A DNA stretch of 64,000 nucleotides from Planococcus liqunii (GCF_030413595.1 NZ_CP129238.1:2542001-2606000), one strand, 5' to 3'. Positions 1 through 9,441 are shown, counted from the stretch's first letter. Translations and numbers: made by a program. The notes: generated by a model from the sequence alone, not told the origin.

Positions 1-177
1 AACATCGTTTCTGGACATGACCTGGAAGGACAGCGGCTGAACAAATTGCCGTGCAGATCCGGTCATGATCACTTTGACAGTTGCTCCAGCCTGAGACAAT
101 TTGCTGACAAGCGCAACCGCTTTGTAAACAGCAATCCCTCCGCTTACACACAATAAAATTTTACGATTCGCCAACAA
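1..177 (-). CDS. coaBC: Phosphopantothenoylcysteine decarboxylase / phosphopantothenate-cysteine ligase (CoaBC), N-terminal part
   Basis: Bifunctional coenzyme A enzyme: it joins cysteine to 4'-phosphopantothenate and decarboxylates the product. Only the first 59 codons are in the window. The visible residues (ILLCVSGGIAVYKAVAL, then VKVIMTGSARQFV) are the FMN-binding flavoprotein start of the CoaC domain. I place the start at TTG 177 because GGGTG lies 6 nt upstream; a second TTG follows directly at 174. It is the last gene seen of a remA-gmk-rpoZ-coaBC series, the B. subtilis order, separated from rpoZ by a hairpin. The identification is firm; the exact start is not. Confidence 0.88.
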   Translation of the reverse strand, partial: MLANRKILLCVSGGIAVYKAVALVSKLSQAGATVKVIMTGSARQFVQPLSFQVMSRNDV

Positions 178-194
178 CGTAAACACCCTTTCTA

Positions 195-232
195 AACAAC
201 AAACTCCCAAAGAACAAGTTTGCTCTGGGAGT
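195..232 (-). terminator. Hairpin between rpoZ and coaBC
   Basis: On the minus strand ACTCCC (232-227) pairs with GGGAGT (208-203), with further imperfect pairing inside, and a T-rich stretch follows. It may be a partial terminator lowering transcription from rpoZ into coaBC. The inner stem is imperfect. Confidence 0.5.
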
Positions 233-251
233 CGTCTGTTGCGATTAATGG

Positions 252-475
252 TTAAATTTCATCTTCATAAATAGCAAATTCATCTTGATGTTCCGGTCTC
301 AATACGCCGGCCGCTACTTCTTCAAGCGCTTTTCCGACCGATTTGGCAGAAACATATTTGTCCAGCTTTTCATCGCTGTGTTCGTGCAATTGACGGGCGC
401 GCTTGGATGCAAGAGCAACCAGCGAATACTTTGAATTGACCTGGCTTTTTAACTTATCAACGGATGGATATAACA

Positions 476-476
<1 letters not shown>
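252..476 (-). CDS. rpoZ: DNA-directed RNA polymerase omega subunit
   Basis: Small RNA polymerase subunit that helps assemble the beta' subunit. The 74-residue product starts MLYPSVDKL and holds the conserved block YSLVALASKRARQL near residues 18-31, followed by a KSVGKALEEVAAG helix. The length is normal for Bacillales. The start overlaps the gmk stop by one base (TAATG) and has GGAG upstream inside gmk, so translation is likely coupled. It lies in the conserved gmk-rpoZ-coaBC order. Confidence 0.95.
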
Positions 477-1367
<891 letters not shown>

Positions 1368-1423
1368 ATCCATCACCGCCAATGCTGCTGATCTTTGTTC
1401 TTCGTTTTCTTTCTAACTGTCTT

Positions 1424-1432
1424 ATTATATCA
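1424..1432 (-). promoter_or_regulatory. Extended -10 promoter for remA-gmk-rpoZ
   Basis: On the minus strand TG-A-TATAAT occurs (TG at 1432-1431, TATAAT at 1429-1424), an extended -10 element about 57 nt before the remA start. No good -35 is visible 16-18 nt upstream, which fits an extended -10 promoter. Confidence 0.55.
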
Positions 1433-1488
1433 TAATACACCGGGAAAATGATAAGATGGAACAAAACGATTTGAAAGAGGGATTTTTA

Positions 1489-3153
1489 ATGGCATTTGAT
1501 GGATTATTTACAAAAGCAATGACGCGTGAGCTTCAAGGGCTCGTGTCAGGCAGAATTTCAAAAGTTCATCAGCCCAATCAGCTAGAACTGCTGCTGCAAA
1601 TTCGTGCACAAGGCAAGAACCATAAATTATTGATTTCCATTCACCCGTCTTATTCACGAATTCATTTGACGGCGATGGCGAACGTCAATCCATCGGAACC
1701 ACCGATGTTTTGCATGCTGCTGCGCAAGCATATTGAAGGCGGCGTGATCACCGACGTCATCCAGCACGAAATGGATCGGCTGATTATCTTGAAAATCCGC
1801 GGCAAAAATGAAATCGGCGATGATATTGAACGCGAATTGCATGTGGAAATCATGGGGCGCCATTCGAACATCATCCTCGTGGATTCTGAACGGAATATGA
1901 TCCTCGACAGCCTGAAGCATTTGCCGCCGAGCGTCAATTCGTTCCGGACCGTACTGCCGGGCCAACCTTACGTCTTCCCGCCTTCACAGGAAAAGAAAGA
2001 TCCTTTTGCAGCACCTGGCGAACTGGCCGAGTTAACGGAAAAAGAATTGGTCAGCACCTTTTCCGGCTTTTCACCGCTGAATGCGCGTGAACTCCATCAC
2101 CGCATGGCTCAAGGAGAAAACAGCCAAGAAATCGCTGAACAGTTTCTAGCCGACTTTTCAAAAGAGCAGCCGACGGGCCATTACATCGAACTCGATGGCA
2201 AAAGTTCGTTCTCGGCAACTCCATTGACACATATCGGCGAAGCTGAAATGACTTTCCCGACGCTCGGAGAACTGCTGGACCGCATGTACTATGCCAAAGC
2301 GGAACGCGACCGCGTCAAGCAGCAAGCCGGCGACTTGGAACGCTGGCTGCAAAACGAAATCGCCAAACTGAAGCTGAAGCTGAAAAAATTGAAAAAAGAA
2401 CAGGACCAGGCAGAAAAGCGGGACCAGCTGCAATTGAACGGCGAATTGATCATGGCGAACATTCACCGCATCACCAAAGGCACGAAAGAAATTGAAGTCG
2501 ACAATTACTACAACGATGAAAAAGTAACGATTGCCCTCGATCCGCGGAAAACGCCGATTGAGAACTCGCAAAAATACTATTCCCGCTACCAGAAAGCAAA
2601 AACTGCTTTAGTCAAAACCCAGGAACAAATTGAAAAAACCGAAGAAGACATTGCGTATTTCGATACGCTCATGCAGCAGGTCCAACAAGCCGGACTCTCC
2701 GACATTGAAGAAATTCGCGAAGAATTGGCAGAACAAGGCTTCATGAAAGCCCAGAAATCGAAGAAAAAGAAAAAACCGACCAATCCGTCCGTTGAACCAT
2801 ATGTATCCAGCACCGGCGTACCGATTTCAGTCGGCAAAAACAACAAGCAAAATGATTACGTGACGTTTAAAGTCGCTTCGAAATCCGACACTTGGCTGCA
2901 CACAAAAGACATTCCCGGCTCCCATGTCATTATCCATTCCAATGACCCGGACGAAACCACAATTATGGAAGCCGCCACAATTGCGGCCTATTTCAGCAAA
3001 GCGCGCGAATCAAGTTCCGTGCCGGTCGACTATACCGAAGTCCGCCAAGTGAAAAAACCGAACGGCGCCAAGCCCGGCTTTGTTATTTACTTTGAACAAA
3101 AAACGGTATTTGTCACACCGGATGAAGACTTGGTCATCAAATTAAAAAAATAA
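1489..3153 (+). CDS. rqcH: Ribosome quality control protein RqcH (NFACT family)
   Basis: Rqc2 homologue that binds stalled 50S subunits with peptidyl-tRNA and recruits tRNA-Ala to add C-terminal alanine tails; older annotations call it fibronectin-binding protein. The 554-residue protein starts at ATG 1489 with AAAGAGGG upstream. The NFACT-N domain ends near residue 270 and contains the Asp-Arg pair (D96-R97) that corresponds to the functional DR of B. subtilis RqcH. A charged coiled coil covers about 275-425, then a lysine-rich linker, then the NFACT-R domain (WLHTKDIPGSHVII). Single gene, divergent from remA. Confidence 0.93.
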   Translation: MAFDGLFTKAMTRELQGLVSGRISKVHQPNQLELLLQIRAQGKNHKLLISIHPSYSRIHLTAMANVNPSEPPMFCMLLRKHIEGGVITDVIQHEMDRLIILKIRGKNEIGDDIERELHVEIMGRHSNIILVDSERNMILDSLKHLPPSVNSFRTVLPGQPYVFPPSQEKKDPFAAPGELAELTEKELVSTFSGFSPLNARELHHRMAQGENSQEIAEQFLADFSKEQPTGHYIELDGKSSFSATPLTHIGEAEMTFPTLGELLDRMYYAKAERDRVKQQAGDLERWLQNEIAKLKLKLKKLKKEQDQAEKRDQLQLNGELIMANIHRITKGTKEIEVDNYYNDEKVTIALDPRKTPIENSQKYYSRYQKAKTALVKTQEQIEKTEEDIAYFDTLMQQVQQAGLSDIEEIREELAEQGFMKAQKSKKKKKPTNPSVEPYVSSTGVPISVGKNNKQNDYVTFKVASKSDTWLHTKDIPGSHVIIHSNDPDETTIMEAATIAAYFSKARESSSVPVDYTEVRQVKKPNGAKPGFVIYFEQKTVFVTPDEDLVIKLKK

Positions 3154-3160
3154 GTTAAAT

Positions 3161-3188
3161 GGGAAAGCTCTCGGGCTTTCCTTTTTTA
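3161..3188 (+). terminator. Rho-independent terminator of rqcH
   Basis: GGAAAGC (3162-3168) pairs with GCTTTCC (3175-3181) around a short loop and runs into a T tract, 8 nt after the rqcH stop. Confidence 0.85.
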
Positions 3189-3272
3189 TTTGGAATACGC
3201 CCGATAAAGGTTAAAATACGTTCCATTCACAAAGAAATACGCACCGTTTCATAGAAAATATGCTTTGCAACA

Positions 3273-3307
3273 TATTATGTTTACATAATAATAATATTTT
3301 ATAAATT
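3273..3307 (+). promoter_or_regulatory. Promoter with an 18-bp inverted-repeat operator for the ABC transporter genes
   Basis: A perfect inverted repeat TATTATGTTTACATAATA covers 3273-3290. A possible -35 TTTACA (3280-3285) lies inside it and a weak -10 TAAATT (3302-3307) follows after 16 bp. A repressor bound to the palindrome would cover the -35. I do not recognise the motif as that of a named regulator. Confidence 0.5.
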
Positions 3308-3376
3308 ATGAGATTGCTTGAACTCAAAGTAAGTGCTATCTTTTTAGAGGACTTAACTTTTAGGAGGGTATACATA

Positions 3377-4228
3377 ATGAAAGCTTTTTCAACTAAACCG
3401 AAATGGTTACTTGCTATCGGGGCGGCATCGTTGATCTTATTAGCCGGCTGCGGCAATTCTGACAGCGCGAAAACGGACTCAGCTGAATCGAAAACCGCTT
3501 GGGACGAAATCCAGGAACAAGGCTCTATGACGGTTGCCACTTCCGGTACGCTTCTCGCGACTTCGTTCCGCGATCCGAAATCCGATGAATTGACCGGCTT
3601 TGAAGTGGAAGTTGTGCGCGAGCTCGGAAAGCGCCTAGATTTGGATATCGAATTTAAAGAACTGGGCTTTGATGAAATGCTGACCAGCGTCAACACTGGC
3701 CAAATTGACATTGCGGCCAATGACATCGAAATTACAGAAGACCGTCTGGATAATTTCATTTTCTCGACGCCGATCAAACATTCATACGGGACAGCCGTTG
3801 TCCGAAAAGATGATTTGTCCGGCATCAAGACATTGGAAGATTTGAAAGGCAAAAAAGCCGCTGGCGCATCCACCTCCATCTATATGGAAATTGCACGCAG
3901 CTACGGCGCGGAAGAAGTAACGTATGACAATGCAACAAACGAAGTCTATTTGCGTGATGTGTCCATCGGACGTACAGACGTCATCTTGAACGATTATTAT
4001 TTGTCGACATTTGGCGTTGCGGCTTTTCCTGAATTGAATATCACAATTCACCCGGACATCAAATACAGTCCATCGGAAGTTGGCCTTGTCATGAACAAAG
4101 ACAATAAAGAACTTGCTGAAAACGTCAACAAAACATTGGAAGAAATGCTGTCCGATGGCACCATTTCTGAAATCTCTGCCGATTTTTTCGGCGGTGCGGA
4201 CGTGTCTGTAAAACCGGACATCGAGTAA
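3377..4228 (+). CDS. Polar amino-acid type ABC transporter substrate-binding lipoprotein
   Basis: Extracellular solute-binding protein family 3, the class that captures amino acids such as cystine or glutamine. Starting at ATG 3377 (AGGAGGG at 3362-3368) it has a lipoprotein signal: KPK, a hydrophobic stretch, then lipobox LLAGC with Cys25. The mature part shows the family pattern GTLLATSFRDP, LTGFEVEVVRELGKRL and IDIAANDIEITEDR. 283 residues is normal. The permease follows after 19 nt, but no ATP-binding gene is present. The ligand cannot be read from sequence; cystine transporters are the closest match I can suggest from general resemblance. Confidence 0.85.
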   Translation: MKAFSTKPKWLLAIGAASLILLAGCGNSDSAKTDSAESKTAWDEIQEQGSMTVATSGTLLATSFRDPKSDELTGFEVEVVRELGKRLDLDIEFKELGFDEMLTSVNTGQIDIAANDIEITEDRLDNFIFSTPIKHSYGTAVVRKDDLSGIKTLEDLKGKKAAGASTSIYMEIARSYGAEEVTYDNATNEVYLRDVSIGRTDVILNDYYLSTFGVAAFPELNITIHPDIKYSPSEVGLVMNKDNKELAENVNKTLEEMLSDGTISEISADFFGGADVSVKPDIE

Positions 4229-4247
4229 GCAAATTGGAGGTTTATAT

Positions 4248-4925
4248 ATGAGTGACATCGAATGGGGGCTGCTCTTTGACCCGCAACTGGCCATAGAGTC
4301 TCTTCCATACGTATTGGAAGGCATTTGGTACACCTTGCTCATTTCCATCGTCAGCATGGTGCTCGCCTTGTTCATCGGTTTTTTTCTGGCACTTGCACGC
4401 ACATCCAAACTTGTACTGCTTCAATGGCCGGCACGCCTTTACATCTCCTTTATGCGGGGCGTACCGATCTTGGTCATCCTGTTTTTGCTGTATTTTGCCC
4501 TGCCCGTCATCGGTGTTGAATTTACCGCTTTGCAGGCTGCTTTGATCGGTTTTACCATTAACTGCGCTGCTTATGTGGCTGAAGTGTTCCGTTCTTCACT
4601 GGCTTCTGTCGACAAAGGGCAATGGGAATCTTCCACTGCCCTCGGCCTGACTTATTGGCAGACCATGCGGCGCATCATTTTGCCGCAGTCAGTACGCATT
4701 GCGGTGCCTCCGCTTTCGAATATCTACCTGGATTTGATTAAAGCGTCTTCTCTTGCTGCCATGATCACCGTGCCGGAAGTCTTTCAAAAAGCGCGCGTCG
4801 TCGGTGCACGCGAATACGACTTGTTGACGCTGCTGATTTTGGTATCGCTGATTTACTGGGCGATTTGTTCTGTCATGACCATCCTGCAAAACTATTTAGA
4901 GAAGCGGTATGCGGACTACCTGTAA
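4248..4925 (+). CDS. Amino acid ABC transporter permease
   Basis: Inner-membrane half of a polar amino acid importer (HisM/GlnP type). The 225-residue protein has about five hydrophobic segments and the cytoplasmic EAA loop: EVFRSSLASVDKGQWESS, then ALGLTYWQTMRRIILPQ (about residues 106-146). An SD GGAGG lies upstream of ATG 4248. It is cotranscribed with the binding protein and ends at a strong terminator. The missing ATPase must come from another locus, perhaps a shared one. Confidence 0.9.
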   Translation: MSDIEWGLLFDPQLAIESLPYVLEGIWYTLLISIVSMVLALFIGFFLALARTSKLVLLQWPARLYISFMRGVPILVILFLLYFALPVIGVEFTALQAALIGFTINCAAYVAEVFRSSLASVDKGQWESSTALGLTYWQTMRRIILPQSVRIAVPPLSNIYLDLIKASSLAAMITVPEVFQKARVVGAREYDLLTLLILVSLIYWAICSVMTILQNYLEKRYADYL

Positions 4926-4929
4926 CAAA

Positions 4930-4971
4930 AAAACGAACTGGACCTCCAACTGGAAGTCTAGTTCGTTTTTT
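4930..4971. terminator. Bidirectional terminator between convergent transporter operons
   Basis: AACGAACT with GAC pairs with GTC and AGTTCGTT across a 12-nt loop; A and T runs flank both sides, so it can end the plus-strand permease transcript and the minus-strand ABC-2 permease transcript. Confidence 0.85.
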
Positions 4972-4994
4972 ATGTGGAAATTCCATACTTCTTA

Positions 4995-5951
4995 TTAATG
5001 CCCTGTTACATCTCGTTTTGTAAAAGCCACCCAGGCAGCCACCATGAACGCAGCAAAATAAACGGCCAATACAACGACCGAGAAGGTCAACGTCATTCCT
5101 TCGACTATCGGTTGAGCACCATTAAAATACTGGGACAGATTCGTATTGGCGAACAAAATATATTTCGACCATTCATATTGGGAAACAAATGAAACGATGG
5201 CACTTCCCGCCATCATTAAGAAGATAGACAGTCCAATTGCCATAGCGCTGCTTCTGAAAATCGTTGAAATCATAAATGCGAACGTCGCCATCATGATCAG
5301 CGTGATCATCTTCAGGCCATAGGACATCAAGATTTCATTGATAGCATTTCTTTCCGCATAGCCTTCTGCAGTCGTGATGACAATATCAGGAGAAAGCCCA
5401 TTCACGCCAAAGAACAGTGCCCCGACAATCCAGGAGAAAACAAGAAGCGCTAGAAGCAAGGTTCCTGCGAACACCAGCACCGACAGGTATTTCGCCAGCA
5501 AAATCTTAGTCCGGGATATCGGACGGATCAGCAGCAGTTTAATGGTTCCCCATTTAAATTCATTCGCCACGATGCCAGCGGCTACAATAATGGTGAACAA
5601 ACTGAGCAGCGAAGACAGCATGGCGTTTTCAAGAACATATTCCCACGCATCATAGGGCTGAGGTTTAATGTTATTTTCAAGGTAATAATTATTTTTCTCA
5701 ATCAACATCGGGTTTTCAAAGGCCGCAAATTCATCCTGCTCCATCTCTGCGGACAGCTCAGCATTTTCTTCCTGCAGTTCCGTTTTCCAGTCTTCTCCGT
5801 ATTCAGTCTGCAAAGTTCCAGAATCCATGAACGTATAAATCAATGCACCAGCCAAAGCAACGACCGCAATAAAGGCTATCATGATCCAGGCAGATTTCTG
5901 TGAATACAGTTTGATTTGCTCATTCCATATCAGTTTCAGAAAATTACTCAA
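4995..5951 (-). CDS. ABC-2 type transporter permease
   Basis: Membrane subunit of an exporter-type ABC system. The 318 residues show an N-terminal membrane segment (about 20-42), a charged external loop of about 60 residues, and some five further membrane segments, with the ABC-2 feature NEFKWGTIKLLLIRPISRTKILLAKYL in mid-sequence. Its ATG overlaps the end of the upstream ATPase gene by 8 nt, so the two are coupled. Related pairs in Firmicutes export antimicrobial peptides or unknown substrates; nothing here fixes the substrate. Confidence 0.88.
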   Translation of the reverse strand: MSNFLKLIWNEQIKLYSQKSAWIMIAFIAVVALAGALIYTFMDSGTLQTEYGEDWKTELQEENAELSAEMEQDEFAAFENPMLIEKNNYYLENNIKPQPYDAWEYVLENAMLSSLLSLFTIIVAAGIVANEFKWGTIKLLLIRPISRTKILLAKYLSVLVFAGTLLLALLVFSWIVGALFFGVNGLSPDIVITTAEGYAERNAINEILMSYGLKMITLIMMATFAFMISTIFRSSAMAIGLSIFLMMAGSAIVSFVSQYEWSKYILFANTNLSQYFNGAQPIVEGMTLTFSVVVLAVYFAAFMVAAWVAFTKRDVTGH

Positions 5952-6870
5952 TTGTATTCTCCCCTATCAAATCAAAGAATTTGTCTTCCAAAGTTGACTG
6001 AAGCACACGCACTCCGTAAACATCCATCCCTTTTTGAATCAATTCTTTCAGTACTTGAGGAATTTGATCTTTTGTCAAGGATAGGACGAGTTCTTTTTTA
6101 TGGATATTCACTTTTTGGGCCGTTTGCGCTTCCAGAAAATCCTTTGCCGGTTCGAGGGGCAGAACTTCAATATGGACATCTTTCATCTCACTTTGATTTT
6201 CCGTCGTTCTAACCGCTTCAATCGCAACCAATTCACCATTTTTGATAATGCCGATCCGGTCGCACATTAATTCAATTTCGGATAATAAATGGCTGGACAC
6301 GATGACCGCAACATTTTCCTTTTCCGCCAGGTTGCGTATATACTTTCGAATTTCGCGGATGCCCGATGGGTCGAGTCCATTGGTCGGTTCATCGAGAATT
6401 AGAATAGACGGGCGGTGCAGCAATGCCTGCGCAATTCCAAGACGCTGCCGCATCCCCAATGAATAGCGCCCCGCTTTTTCATGGATTGCTTTTTCCAAAC
6501 CGACCAGTGACACCACTTCCTGAATGCGTTCGGGTGTAATTCCGTCCAACATGCGGGCAAAATGCTGTAAATTTTTCAAGCCGCTCATAAACGGATACAT
6601 TTCAGGATTTTCCACGATTGCCCCGACATGGCGGATGGCTTCTTTGTAATCTTTTTTAATGCTTTTTCCTTCGATTAACACGTCGCCTTCTGTAATATCC
6701 ATCAATCCGACCATCATACGGATCGTCGTCGTTTTTCCCGCGCCGTTCGGCCCAAGAAACCCAAATACTTCTCCTGCACGTATCTCAAAGCTCAATCCTT
6801 TAATGATCGGCTTTTTGCCAATCGTTTTCTTAAGATTAATTAATTGCATAGCTGTTGCCGGCTTTGACAA
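5944..6870 (-). CDS. ABC transporter ATP-binding protein
   Basis: ATPase partner of the adjacent permease. Start chosen at TTG 6870, since GGAGGTG lies 5 nt upstream; this gives 308 residues beginning MSKPATAMQL. Walker A GPNGAGKT is at 40-47, the signature is YSLGMRQRLGIAQAL and Walker B is ILILDEPTNGLD, followed by the H-loop SSHLLSEIE. The C-terminal 80 residues form the extension typical of the CcmA/BcrA exporter class. Confidence 0.92.
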   Translation of the reverse strand: MSKPATAMQLINLKKTIGKKPIIKGLSFEIRAGEVFGFLGPNGAGKTTTIRMMVGLMDITEGDVLIEGKSIKKDYKEAIRHVGAIVENPEMYPFMSGLKNLQHFARMLDGITPERIQEVVSLVGLEKAIHEKAGRYSLGMRQRLGIAQALLHRPSILILDEPTNGLDPSGIREIRKYIRNLAEKENVAVIVSSHLLSEIELMCDRIGIIKNGELVAIEAVRTTENQSEMKDVHIEVLPLEPAKDFLEAQTAQKVNIHKKELVLSLTKDQIPQVLKELIQKGMDVYGVRVLQSTLEDKFFDLIGENTIE

Positions 6871-7041
6871 AAAAACACCTCCATATTTTATGTATCTATA
6901 TAGCTTTACGAAATAGAACAAAGTAAGTTTCTAAAATTGGAAAATAATTTCATACTTATAATGTTTAAATGGAAAAAAACAGTTGAAAGCAGGAAATAAA
7001 TATTAAGTGAAATTAAACTTTAATGGCAGGAGGCAAAACGA

Positions 7042-7086
7042 ATGAAATAAACAGAAAAACCGTTTGGTTGGCAGGAATTTTTTTAA
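7042..7086 (+). pseudogene. Possible tiny gene relic behind a strong ribosome-binding site
   Basis: A good SD (AGGAGG at 7028-7033) precedes ATG 7042, but the frame reads MK, stop, then TEKPFGWQEFF, stop. The second residue after the start codon is followed by TAA where a single base change (CAA) would restore a glutamine. It looks like the decayed start of a lost gene, but is too short to name. Nothing else is recognisable in 6871-7098. Confidence 0.25.
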
Positions 7087-7098
7087 CTTCAATACATC

Positions 7099-7146
7099 AA
7101 AAAAAGCCAAAATCTGCATTATCCGTAAGCAGCTCTTGGCTTTTTC
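7099..7146 (-). terminator. Terminator of the VOC gene
   Basis: AAAAAGCCAA (7101-7110) pairs with TTGGCTTTTT (7136-7145), with an inner CTGC/GCAG stem; a T tract follows on the minus strand. Confidence 0.8.
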
Positions 7147-7155
7147 AATGCATAT

Positions 7156-7557
7156 TCAATTTTGCTCCATGTACATGACTTCCCACAAATGGCCGTCCAG
7201 GTCCTGGAAACTCCAGCCATACATATACTCATCGTCCATCTTGTCGTTTGACGCCTTGCCGCCTGCAGCGAGCGCTTTATTGACCATTTCATCGACCGCT
7301 TCCCGGCTGTCTGCTGAAATCGCCGTAATCACTTCAGTGGTGCTTGTTGCATCTGTCAGCTCTTTTTTCGTAAATGTCTTAAAAAACGGTTCCGTCAGCA
7401 GCATGACAAAGATATTTTCTCCCGCAATCATGCAAGCACCTTTTTCATCCGTCATTTCCGGATGAAATTCAAAGCCGAGGCTGTTGAAAAAGCCCTTCGA
7501 TTTTTCCAAGTCTTTGACTGGCAAGTTGACATAAATCTCTTTTATCTGCAAACCCAT
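7156..7557 (-). CDS. VOC family protein (glyoxalase/extradiol dioxygenase fold)
   Basis: 133-residue member of the vicinal oxygen chelate superfamily, with the two beta-alpha-beta-beta-beta halves seen as IYVNLPVKDLEKSKGFFNSLGFEF and the C-terminal GWSFQDLDGHLWEVMYME. The final glutamate before VMYM and the HLWE histidine are where metal ligands occur in this fold. Family members include glyoxalase I, fosfomycin thiol transferases and many of unknown role; this one looks like the PhnB/lactoylglutathione-lyase-like unknown group. SD GGGAGGGG upstream. Single gene with its own terminator. Confidence 0.85.
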   Translation of the reverse strand: MGLQIKEIYVNLPVKDLEKSKGFFNSLGFEFHPEMTDEKGACMIAGENIFVMLLTEPFFKTFTKKELTDATSTTEVITAISADSREAVDEMVNKALAAGGKASNDKMDDEYMYGWSFQDLDGHLWEVMYMEQN

Positions 7558-7689
7558 TTTGTCCCCTCCCTTCTGCTAAAATTTACTATCCTAAGTATTC
7601 GGTAAAGTTTCTTCAATTCCTTCACTTGAATTCAGAAATCTCCTACTTGGCGGTTAAAGCTTTTATTATGGATTTTCCTGTATTTGCAG

Positions 7690-7725
7690 AAAAAATCCTG
7701 CCCCTTTACAGGAGACAGGATTTCG
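7690..7725 (-). terminator. Terminator after the L7/L12-like gene
   Basis: AAATCCTG (7693-7700) pairs with CAGGATTT (7716-7723); a run of T follows on the minus strand, just after the stop at 7731. Confidence 0.75.
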
Positions 7726-7730
7726 ATTTG

Positions 7731-8027
7731 TTAATTGCTGCTGTTGAGCGAATCAACGTATTTTTTAGCTTCCAATAGCGACAATCCCAAATGTTCACGG
7801 GCCATTTTGATTGCCTCTACATCTTTTCCATCCTGTAATAGTTGCCGCAGCCCCTCATTGACCGACGGTTCCTTCAAGGGTTCACCCTTATGGATGGCCG
7901 CGATGGTTTTCTGCATATCAGCCAGTTGTTTTTCCATCGCTTTCAAGCGGCTGTCCATCATCCCATAAACCAGATATCCTGCTGCAAGAAGTGCACCAGC
8001 TAGGACGAATATCCACGACAAATCCAT
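7731..8027 (-). CDS. Small membrane protein with ribosomal L7/L12 C-terminal-like domain
   Basis: 98 residues from ATG 8027 (AGGAG 9 nt upstream). Residues 3-23 are one membrane segment (WIFVLAGALLAAGYLVYGMM), followed by a short coiled region (RLKAMEKQLADMQKTI) and a C-terminal piece, GKDVEAIKMAREHLGLSLLEAKKYVDSL, that matches the helical part of the L7/L12 C-terminal domain. Proteins of this architecture are common in Firmicutes and have no assigned role. It lies just after dsdA on the same strand, 33 nt away, so it may be cotranscribed. Confidence 0.75.
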   Translation of the reverse strand: MDLSWIFVLAGALLAAGYLVYGMMDSRLKAMEKQLADMQKTIAAIHKGEPLKEPSVNEGLRQLLQDGKDVEAIKMAREHLGLSLLEAKKYVDSLNSSN

Positions 8028-8060
8028 TTCAAACACTCCTTCTTGCCAGAACTTTTTTGC

Positions 8061-9386
8061 TTACAATAGCGCTTTGCCTTTTTGGTAAAAACGGTCCCTG
8101 TCTGCCTGAGGAACAAAAGCTCCGCCGGTTGCCCAGACAAGATGGGTGGCATTCCCTTCCTTCAAGCCGTAATCTCCGAAATAAGATGTTTCCATTACTT
8201 GCCCTGGTCCGATCAATCCGGCAGTAGCAGATGGTTCAACAAAAATACCTTCCGTGTCTGCAAGCATTGCCAGCAGTTTGAACAGTTCATCATCTTCCAA
8301 AGTGTAAATGCCGCTGACCAGCTTTTCACTGGTTACAGAGGCAAAGCTTGATGGCCGCCCTACTGCCAGGCCGTCCGCTTCTGTCCGGTTATCAATGCCG
8401 AAGTCCTGGACGCTCACTTTGTCTTTTTCGCCGGTCAATAAACCGATCAAAACTGCCGGCGAATGGGTCGGTTCCACGAAAAAGCAATGGACGGCATCAC
8501 CAAATACTTGCTTCAAGCCGAATGTGATGCCGCCCGGTGCACCGCCTACGCCGCATGGCAAATAGACGAATAAAGGATGGCTTGCATCGACTGTAATCTG
8601 TGCTTCTTCGAGCTGCTTTTTCAAACGGAATGCTGCCACACTATAGCCAAGGAACAAATGCTTTGATTTCTCATCATCGACAAAATACGCATTGGCATCC
8701 GTTTCGGTCTGTGCCCTGCCAAGCGAGACCGCTTCACTGAAATCGCCGGCACATTCGTGGACGATGGCTCCGTTTGCGCGCAGCAAATCTTTCTTCCATT
8801 GCTTGGCATCCGCTGACATGTAAACGGAAGTCTTGAAGCCGAGCCGTGCACCGACAATTCCAATGCTGAGCCCAAGGTTTCCAGTAGATCCGACGCCGAT
8901 CGAGTAATTGCTGAAAAATTGTTTGAACGCCGGTTTTGAAAACAATTCGTAACTGTCTTCTTCCTTCAGAAGCCCTTCTTTCATCGCCAATTGCTCGGCA
9001 TGATACAGCACTTCATAAACGCCGCCCCGTGCTTTGACGGATCCTGCAATCGGCAGCTCGTTGTCACATTTCAAGTAAAGGGTCCCGTGGACTTCAGTGT
9101 GGTAATAAGCATTCAGCGCTTCCTGCATTTTCGGAATTTTGCGGACCGGTGATTCAATGATGCCGTCGGACGGCTCCGCGTCCGAAAATTCTTTCGCCAA
9201 ATAAGGGGCAAATCGCTGCCATAGCGATTCTGCCTGTTCCATATCCTCCAGAGAAACTGGAAGTTCGGGAAGTTCCGCCATTTCGGTTAATTTAGGATTT
9301 TGCCAAATCACCGGTTTTAAAGATATGATGTTTTGCAATAACGGGTATTGCTGCTTCCATTCATTGATTTTCTGCTGACTTTGCAT
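8061..9386 (-). CDS. dsdA: D-serine ammonia-lyase (D-serine dehydratase)
   Basis: PLP enzyme that turns D-serine into pyruvate and ammonia. Start chosen at ATG 9386, 9 nt after AGAAGGG, giving 441 residues; an ATG at 9395 sits too close to that SD. PLP lysine is K118 in AGSVKARGG, the same position as Lys118 of E. coli DsdA, and the phosphate-binding loop is GVGSTGNLGLS. No DsdC-type activator or D-serine transporter is adjacent, so in this host it probably detoxifies D-serine or serves wall D-amino acid turnover. Confidence 0.93.
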   Translation of the reverse strand: MQSQQKINEWKQQYPLLQNIISLKPVIWQNPKLTEMAELPELPVSLEDMEQAESLWQRFAPYLAKEFSDAEPSDGIIESPVRKIPKMQEALNAYYHTEVHGTLYLKCDNELPIAGSVKARGGVYEVLYHAEQLAMKEGLLKEEDSYELFSKPAFKQFFSNYSIGVGSTGNLGLSIGIVGARLGFKTSVYMSADAKQWKKDLLRANGAIVHECAGDFSEAVSLGRAQTETDANAYFVDDEKSKHLFLGYSVAAFRLKKQLEEAQITVDASHPLFVYLPCGVGGAPGGITFGLKQVFGDAVHCFFVEPTHSPAVLIGLLTGEKDKVSVQDFGIDNRTEADGLAVGRPSSFASVTSEKLVSGIYTLEDDELFKLLAMLADTEGIFVEPSATAGLIGPGQVMETSYFGDYGLKEGNATHLVWATGGAFVPQADRDRFYQKGKALL

Positions 9387-9441
9387 CGATTTCATCCCTT
9401 CTGCCAAAAGATGGTCTTTGCTCCATCATACACGAAATCAG

